Source: CAZPBO01 sp964584815 (GTDB lineage Bacteria; Planctomycetota; SKW154). Taken from it: DNA of 12,312 bases. Under the pieces are notes generated by a model. It saw only the letters and a list, made by a program, of their open reading frames with translations, did no database searches and was not told the origin of the DNA. A program made the translations under genes and the position numbers. Location of the stretch: the NCBI GenBank assembly GCA_964584815.1, contig CAZPBO010000061.1:1-12312 (forward strand), given 5' to 3'. Of the stretch, positions 7,855-12,312 are shown one piece after another. Every line of letters begins with the position of its first letter. Positions within the stretch are counted from its first letter, which is position 1.

Positions 7855-8971
7855 ACATCATATATACACAAGTGTGGGCGGCTACAAAACCGTTTATGCC
7901 GACCCCGCTATTGAAAAACTGCAACTTGAGCGTCTTGAGACTCTGGCGGGAACGCTATATCCCCACGCCAGTGGCAAACCCTTTATGGCTTTCTTCCACC
8001 TTGATTCCCAAAATGCCCTTTACTTGAAGGTCTTTCGCAGCGGTGTTGACCATGTCGGCAGACCAAATGCGTGTGTCCACATAATTCTGGCGGAGGTGAA
8101 CGGCGCGGTTCCCCCCACCCCTCAAGAAAAATGGTTCCTTGATTCGGCGCCGACACAGAGCGATATCCCTTCACTTCGTAACCGCCTTCCAAACGCCGCC
8201 CCTCGTTTTGACATCATCCAGACCGCACATCTGACCGCGCAGGCAGAACTCACATCCGACCCCCTGTTATCTACGCTCGTCCTTGCCGCCATATCTAACC
8301 GCCCCTTCTACATCCTCGGTGCCTTCCTCCCCCTTATGCAAAACCTCACGAAAGTGATGGCTCTCATCCCGCGCCCATCCCGTCTACGCATCCATGTGGT
8401 CTACCCTCCTTCCATATCCCAATGGCTTGTTCCGTCCAACATCGTTATGTCCACCTTCTACTGTGTCAACTCCCAAACAACGCCTCCCGAAAACGCCGCT
8501 GTCGTTTCTCTCTCCCCCTTCTCCGCCAAAAACCTGCCCGAAACAAACGCCTACATCAATTTCATAAAAGAAGCCTCTCCCGACGAGGTAAGCAAACTGG
8601 TCGCAATCCTTGAACGCTACGCACCCTATGAACCCCTTACCTGTGACGCCTACGAAAGGCTGGTCTTTGCTTTCCGTAACTGCCAGGACACCTTCACATT
8701 TGACGGTGAGATAGATATCTCCAAAGCAAGACCGTCCTTTCTTGTCTCGTTGCGTGATTTTCTCGCCGCCGGCTTTGAAAAACTCGTTGCCCGTGTTCTT
8801 GAACTCCTCTCACAGAAAATCTCCTCCAATCCAGAACTCACATCCCTTCTTGTGTCTACAAGAGCGATTCTTTCTGATCCCACCACCGCTCAATACGACC
8901 GCGAAAACGCTCTTGATAAGACGATAAGAAGGCTTATCATAGCATTAGGTCGTAGGGGAGGTTTGCGATGA
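7838..8971 (+). CDS. GTPase-associated protein 1 (GAP1)-like protein
   Basis: The protein has 377 residues, is cytoplasmic and has no signal peptide or membrane segment. The start at 7838 lies inside the end of the GTPase gene, with GAGG 12 bases before it, so translation is probably coupled. The N-terminal part (1-90) has an HHIYTS opening, a stretch MAFFHLDSQNALYLKVF and then SGVDHVGRPNACVHIIL. This resembles the 'G-x-D-x-x-GRPGN...H' signature I recall for the GAP1 N-terminal domain. The middle part (about 140-190) has a helix, the strand RPFYILG and then MALIPRPSRLRIHVV, like the GAP1 middle domain, where LP...R..lsF follows a nucleotide-binding-like strand. The C-terminal part (240-377) is helical. 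In known systems GAP1 accompanies a conflict GTPase and is thought to regulate it or couple it to an effector. The call rests on remembered motifs plus context. Confidence 0.55.
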   Translation: MSVRLKHHIYTSVGGYKTVYADPAIEKLQLERLETLAGTLYPHASGKPFMAFFHLDSQNALYLKVFRSGVDHVGRPNACVHIILAEVNGAVPPTPQEKWFLDSAPTQSDIPSLRNRLPNAAPRFDIIQTAHLTAQAELTSDPLLSTLVLAAISNRPFYILGAFLPLMQNLTKVMALIPRPSRLRIHVVYPPSISQWLVPSNIVMSTFYCVNSQTTPPENAAVVSLSPFSAKNLPETNAYINFIKEASPDEVSKLVAILERYAPYEPLTCDAYERLVFAFRNCQDTFTFDGEIDISKARPSFLVSLRDFLAAGFEKLVARVLELLSQKISSNPELTSLLVSTRAILSDPTTAQYDRENALDKTIRRLIIALGRRGGLR

Positions 8972-9471
8972 GATACCTTTTGGCGCTGTTGTGTCTTTGT
9001 TCCTGCACTTATGTGCTGAGTGAGCCCGTGGACTTGCCAGAAGTGGGTCTGCGTCTTCAACCGCCCAACGGTTGGGTCTGGGAAAAATACGCCACAAAAC
9101 ATGTCTTCAAACCCAAACAGTGGGCGAAAGAGCCGCGTCCCACTATAACCGTTCAGGCAATACCCACGGAGATGGAACTTGACTCCTTTATGGCTGCTGA
9201 CTTCCGTGAAAACATCGTCAAATACGAAGGTTGTGTCCCCAAATACAAAAACCAGTTTGTGCCCGGGGACAACTACGATTGGGGTTACAACTCCTGGACC
9301 TACCTCCGTCCTGACGGACTTAAGATGTTCGTCTATCGGCGCTATTACGAGTTGCCTGAATATGTGACCACGCTAACCATTGAGGCGACCGAGAAAGACT
9401 GGGCACGCAACGAGTCCCTTTTTGAGGAGTTTTTAAACCGCGTTGTTGTCCTTCTACCCAAAAAGAGGTAA
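8968..9471 (+). CDS. Small exported protein of unknown function
   Basis: 167 residues whose start overlaps the previous stop by four bases (ATGA). The first 18 residues are a signal peptide (MRYLLALLCLCSCTYVLS, likely cut before Glu19). LCSC could also be read as a poor lipobox, so a lipoprotein is possible. The mature part has a beta-rich pattern: a first strand GLRLQPPNGW, a TITVQAIP strand, an aromatic GDNYDWGYNSWTYLRPDG region and a last helix (NESLFEEFLNRVV). This order recalls PsbP/DUF1795-like folds, where a strand with 'PxGW' opens and an 'F..FL..I' helix closes, but I do not recognise the family with confidence. It should act in the periplasm or at a membrane surface. Its place between the GAP1-like gene and an oxidoreductase subunit gives no clear clue. 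Confidence 0.7.
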   Translation: MRYLLALLCLCSCTYVLSEPVDLPEVGLRLQPPNGWVWEKYATKHVFKPKQWAKEPRPTITVQAIPTEMELDSFMAADFRENIVKYEGCVPKYKNQFVPGDNYDWGYNSWTYLRPDGLKMFVYRRYYELPEYVTTLTIEATEKDWARNESLFEEFLNRVVVLLPKKR

Positions 9472-9482
9472 GGAGAAAGCCG

Positions 9483-10037
9483 ATGCAAGAGCGCATCATC
9501 TTTGCCGGTTTTGGCGGACAGGGCATCCTTTTTATGGGAAAGTTGCTTTGTTTCACGATGATGAACAAAGGATTGCATGTGACCTACATTCCGTCATATG
9601 GTGCGGAGATGCGAGGCGGCACTGCTAACTGCCATGTCATTGTCTCCGACATCCCCATCGCAAGTCCACTTGTTACCCGCGCCACTATGTCGGTCGTTAT
9701 GAACCAACCCTCCTACGAAAAATTCAAGACGCGCCTTACTGACGGCGCCTTCTTCTTCGTCAACTCCTCACTTATAAAGACCACTAACCCTCCCCAAAAC
9801 GCCAATATCCTGGAAGTTCCTGCCACCGAAAAGGCGCACGAGTTGGGCGATGTCCGCCTCGCCAATATGATTATGTTCGGTGTCATCAACGCCGCCAAAA
9901 AGTTTATGGACACAAACTACCTCTTCTCACAACTCCCCGAATTCCTTGGGGAAAAGAAACTGAAGTTCTTGGACGCCAACAAGAAAGCCGTCCTTGAGGG
10001 CGAGCGTTACGCAAGGGAGGTTCTGGGGATAGTTTGA
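9483..10037 (+). CDS. 2-oxoacid:ferredoxin oxidoreductase, gamma subunit
   Basis: The protein has 184 residues, the normal size for the gamma (catalytic domain III-type) subunit. It bears the family hallmarks FAGFGGQGI (7-15), YGAEMRGGTANC (39-50) and LANMIMFG (127-134). The 'YGxEMRGGTANC' form is typical of the 2-oxoglutarate and branched-chain enzymes (KorC/VorC) rather than pyruvate enzymes with a fused chain. In a complex with alpha, beta and often a ferredoxin-like delta subunit, it helps the coenzyme-A-dependent oxidative decarboxylation of 2-oxoacids with reduction of ferredoxin, in the cytoplasm. GGAG at 9473-9476 precedes the ATG by six bases. None of the other subunits is in the window; the neighbours are exported proteins. 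Substrate specificity cannot be read from this subunit alone, so no symbol is given. Confidence 0.9.
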   Translation: MQERIIFAGFGGQGILFMGKLLCFTMMNKGLHVTYIPSYGAEMRGGTANCHVIVSDIPIASPLVTRATMSVVMNQPSYEKFKTRLTDGAFFFVNSSLIKTTNPPQNANILEVPATEKAHELGDVRLANMIMFGVINAAKKFMDTNYLFSQLPEFLGEKKLKFLDANKKAVLEGERYAREVLGIV

Positions 10038-11071
10038 TGCGCCGTTTTGCTGTCACAGCAGTCCTCTTCTGCGCCGCCCTTTTTGCTGCAGGCAAATATC
10101 CCGATATCGTCGGCAAGCCCGCACCAGAACTGCTCCCCGCAAAATGGCTCAATGTTCCCCGCCACAAGCAAAAGAACTTGTCCCTTAAAGCCCTCCGCGG
10201 TCGCGTCGTCCTCCTTGTCTTCTTAAGAGAAGGGTCTGAATCCTGCGACAAAGCGGGTCCAAAACTGGCAACAATTCCGCAGCGCTTCAAAGGAAAGCCC
10301 CTCACCTTTATAATTATGACCCGTGACAGAGAGGGCGAGATAAAACGCTACCTCAAGCGCCATAAACTTACATCTGTTCCAACAGGACTTGACCTTGTCT
10401 CCATCACTCAAAAGCACCGCTACGGCATAAAACTGATTCCAACAGGAGTGGTGATTGACCCCGACGGTATCGTGGCGTGGGTCGGTTCCGCACGCCTTAA
10501 GTTTGACGAGATGCTCAAGGTAGCTGAGGAGAAACTGAAAGAAGCATATGACTATGTGGAGAAGATAGAAGGGTTCCGCCCGCCGCCGTTGTGTGAGCGG
10601 CTTTCGCGCGCCAGAAGGAAAGTCCTTAAAGGCGATTTCGGCGGAGCAGCGGGACTCTGCCGTATCGTCCTCCGCGCAAAAAACTCCACAGAACAACAGA
10701 AAAAAGACGCCCAAAAATTGCTTGATGTGATAGAAGACTACGCCAAACGCGTCTGGCGTTCTATGGAGGCGCGTATCAAGCATCACGAATACGCATCCGC
10801 CGTCGCGCTTCTTCAAAAAATCATAAAAGCCTTCCGCCACACATCCTGGTCAGAAAAAGCCCGCGAACGACTTAAGGAGTTTAAGAAGGACAAAAAACTG
10901 CACACCGCCCTTGAGGCGGACACCATCCTTCAAAAAGCGAAAAACCTTCTGCAGAAGGGTCGCAGGAAGGACGCCGAATCAATCCTCAAAACGCTTTCCA
11001 AAAACTACCCCGGCACCGCCGCCGCCAACTGGGCTGACCGCTACTTCAAAGAAAAAGAACTGACGCGTTAA
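10037..11071 (+). CDS. Exported thioredoxin-like (TlpA/redoxin) protein with helical-repeat tail and SxxC site
   Basis: The protein has 344 residues. The ATG at 10037 shares one base with the preceding stop (TGATG). The alternative TTG at 10034 only adds one residue. A signal peptide covers residues 1-18 (VLFCAALFAA). Residues about 25-165 are a thioredoxin fold of the TlpA/AhpC-TSA type: GKPAPELLPAKWL, LKALRGRVVLLVFL, the active-site loop, FIIMTRD, and the cis-proline turn LIPTGVVIDPDG with Pro135. The active-site position reads SESC (67-70): the usual first, nucleophilic Cys is Ser, and only Cys70 remains. So it is unlikely to be an ordinary dithiol reductase; a binding, monothiol or structural role is more likely. 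Residues 185-340 are alpha-helical with TPR-like units (LLQKIIKAF, ESILKTLSKNYPGTAAANWA). The combination is common in Planctomycetes-like bacteria. It is the last gene of the tight cluster. Confidence 0.85.
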   Translation: MRRFAVTAVLFCAALFAAGKYPDIVGKPAPELLPAKWLNVPRHKQKNLSLKALRGRVVLLVFLREGSESCDKAGPKLATIPQRFKGKPLTFIIMTRDREGEIKRYLKRHKLTSVPTGLDLVSITQKHRYGIKLIPTGVVIDPDGIVAWVGSARLKFDEMLKVAEEKLKEAYDYVEKIEGFRPPPLCERLSRARRKVLKGDFGGAAGLCRIVLRAKNSTEQQKKDAQKLLDVIEDYAKRVWRSMEARIKHHEYASAVALLQKIIKAFRHTSWSEKARERLKEFKKDKKLHTALEADTILQKAKNLLQKGRRKDAESILKTLSKNYPGTAAANWADRYFKEKELTR

Positions 11072-11096
11072 CTTGCCTTTCCCCTTAACCTGCGAC

Positions 11097-11196
11097 NNNN
11101 NNNNNNNNNNNNNNNNNNNNNNNNNNNNNNNNNNNNNNNNNNNNNNNNNNNNNNNNNNNNNNNNNNNNNNNNNNNNNNNNNNNNNNNNNNNNNNNN
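11097..11196. other. Assembly gap of 100 N between the redoxin gene and hypE
   Basis: Exactly 100 N, a placeholder. Only 25 bases follow the redoxin stop before the gap, and no terminator hairpin is visible there. The frame is already open on the far side, so the start of hypE, or the end of an upstream gene, may lie in the missing sequence. Confidence 0.95.
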
Positions 11197-12312
11197 GAAG
11201 CGCAAAAACTGGTTGAGGAAGCGCTTGAGGGAGAAAAGCGTTTCGTCTCCCTTGACCTGCGCTTAAGGCGCAAACGGAAGACCCGCCATATCTTGCAGGA
11301 AGAGCGTGTTGACCGAAAAGTCCAACTTGCCCACGGCGGCGGCGGAACACTTATGTTCTCACTTATCCACGACCTCCTCCTCCCCGCTTTCGGCAAAAAA
11401 AACCTCGGACGGCTTGAAGACGCAGCCATCCTCCGTATCCAAAAACAACCCCTCGCCTTCACCTCCGATACCTATGTCGTGCGCCCTCTCTTCTTCCCAG
11501 GCGGCGATATCGGTAAACTCGCTATCTGCGGAACACTGAACGACCTTGCAACCGCTGGCGCAAAACCCCTCGCTCTCTCCTTCTGCATCGTCGTTGAGGA
11601 AGGATTCGCGCTGTCAGACTTGAAACGCATCGTTACATCGGCGGCGGAAACCGCAAAAAAGGCGCGCGTTCCCGTCGTCACCGGCGACACAAAAGTCGTT
11701 GAAAAAGGCGCCGCCGACCAACTCTTCATCAACACCGCCGGCGTCGGCATCCCCCATAAAAATGCACGACTCTCCATCGCCAACGCAAAACCCCACGACG
11801 CAGTCATCATCACAGGCACCATCGGTGACCACGGCATCTCCGTTATGAGCCGCAGAAAAGGTCTCGCCTTTGACATAAGCGTTGAATCCGACGCCACACC
11901 ACTCGCCAATCTCGCCACCGCCCTCCTTGACCGCTTCGGCTCAAAAATCCACACCATAAAAGACCCCACCCGCGGCGGCGTCGCCTCCGCTCTCAACGAA
12001 ATCGCCGAAGCATCCAATGTTGAAATCATCATAGAAGAAGCCGCACTCCCTATCCGCGTTGAAGTCCAAGCAGCCTGCGAAATGCTCGGCATTGACCCGC
12101 TTGTCGTCGCAAATGAGGGTAAACTGCTCCTTGTGGTGTCAGGTAGAATAGCAGAAGATGTGGTGCGCTATTTAAGGAGGCGCAGAGAAGGACGCCGCGC
12201 CGCTATCATCGGACATATCGTCTCAGGCAAACCCCGTGTGGTGCTGCGCACATCCATCGGCGGCGCACGCATCCTTGATATGCCCTTCGGCGAACAACTC
12301 CCTCGTATCTGC
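11197..12312 (+). CDS. hypE: Hydrogenase maturation protein HypE (5' end in gap, stop codon just beyond window)
   Basis: HypE, of the PurM/AIR-synthase-like family, dehydrates the C-terminal thiocarboxamide made with HypF to a thiocyanate. This supplies the cyanide ligand of the NiFe-hydrogenase active site, in the cytoplasm with HypC and HypD. The frame holds 372 codons and no stop. Family motifs appear in order: LAHGGGGTLM at about 11326, DTYVV and LFFPGGDIGKLAICGTLNDLA (phosphate and ATP site), VVEEG, VTGDTKVV, DPTRGGVASALNEIAE and the C-terminal PRIC. The last codon, TGC at 12310-12312, is the cysteine that carries the carbamoyl/cyanide group. It should be the terminal residue, so the stop should follow at once. 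About 35 charged residues precede the usual start, either an N-terminal extension or a misplaced start. A TTG at 11293 would give a normal 340-residue protein but has no clear ribosome binding site. Confidence 0.93.

Noticed and set aside
11072..11096. Terminator after the redoxin gene
   Set aside because: Only 25 bases are available before the gap, with no hairpin or T-run visible.

Overview
The window is bacterial DNA, most likely from an uncultivated anaerobe and a draft assembly: two runs of exactly 100 N (6169-6268 and 11097-11196) are scaffold gaps. Anaerobic or fermentative life is suggested by a 2-oxoacid:ferredoxin oxidoreductase gamma subunit and a hydrogenase maturation protein (HypE). 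A secreted HEAT-like/von Willebrand A protein and a secreted redoxin with a helical-repeat tail resemble proteins common in Planctomycetes-like and other candidate-phylum genomes. I cannot name the phylum from the sequence.

Layout. On the minus strand (3-1880) lies a pentapeptide-type beta-helix protein ending in a K+-channel-like pore. A 208-base divergent spacer separates it from plus-strand genes: a secreted HEAT-like/vWA protein (2089-3477), then after 7 bases a protein with six tandem zinc ribbons (3485-4387), then type I glyceraldehyde-3-phosphate dehydrogenase (4486-5484). A good promoter lies in the 61-base spacer that follows. It precedes a second copy of the six-zinc-ribbon module (5546 into the first gap). 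The frame reopens after the gap as a P-loop GTPase-like domain (to 7854), probably the same gene. Four genes follow with overlaps or a gap of only 11 bases: a protein resembling GTPase-associated protein 1 (GAP1, 7838-8971), a small exported protein (8968-9471), the oxidoreductase gamma subunit (9483-10037) and an exported thioredoxin-like protein lacking the first active-site cysteine (10037-11071). After the second gap comes hypE, whose last visible codon is the C-terminal cysteine at the window edge.

How the parts may work together. The most notable unit is the zinc-ribbon GTPase plus the GAP1-like protein. From memory, GTPase/GAP1 pairs are the core of predicted NTP-dependent conflict or signalling systems described by comparative genomics. 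Here the pair comes with a paralogous stand-alone zinc-ribbon protein 5' of it, and a vWA protein and an ion channel lie nearby as possible partners. The same apparent operon also carries redox and secretion genes, so a housekeeping signalling role is as plausible as defence.

Base composition is mosaic: plus-strand genes on the left use G-rich synonymous codons, those on the right C-rich ones, and the change can occur inside single genes.
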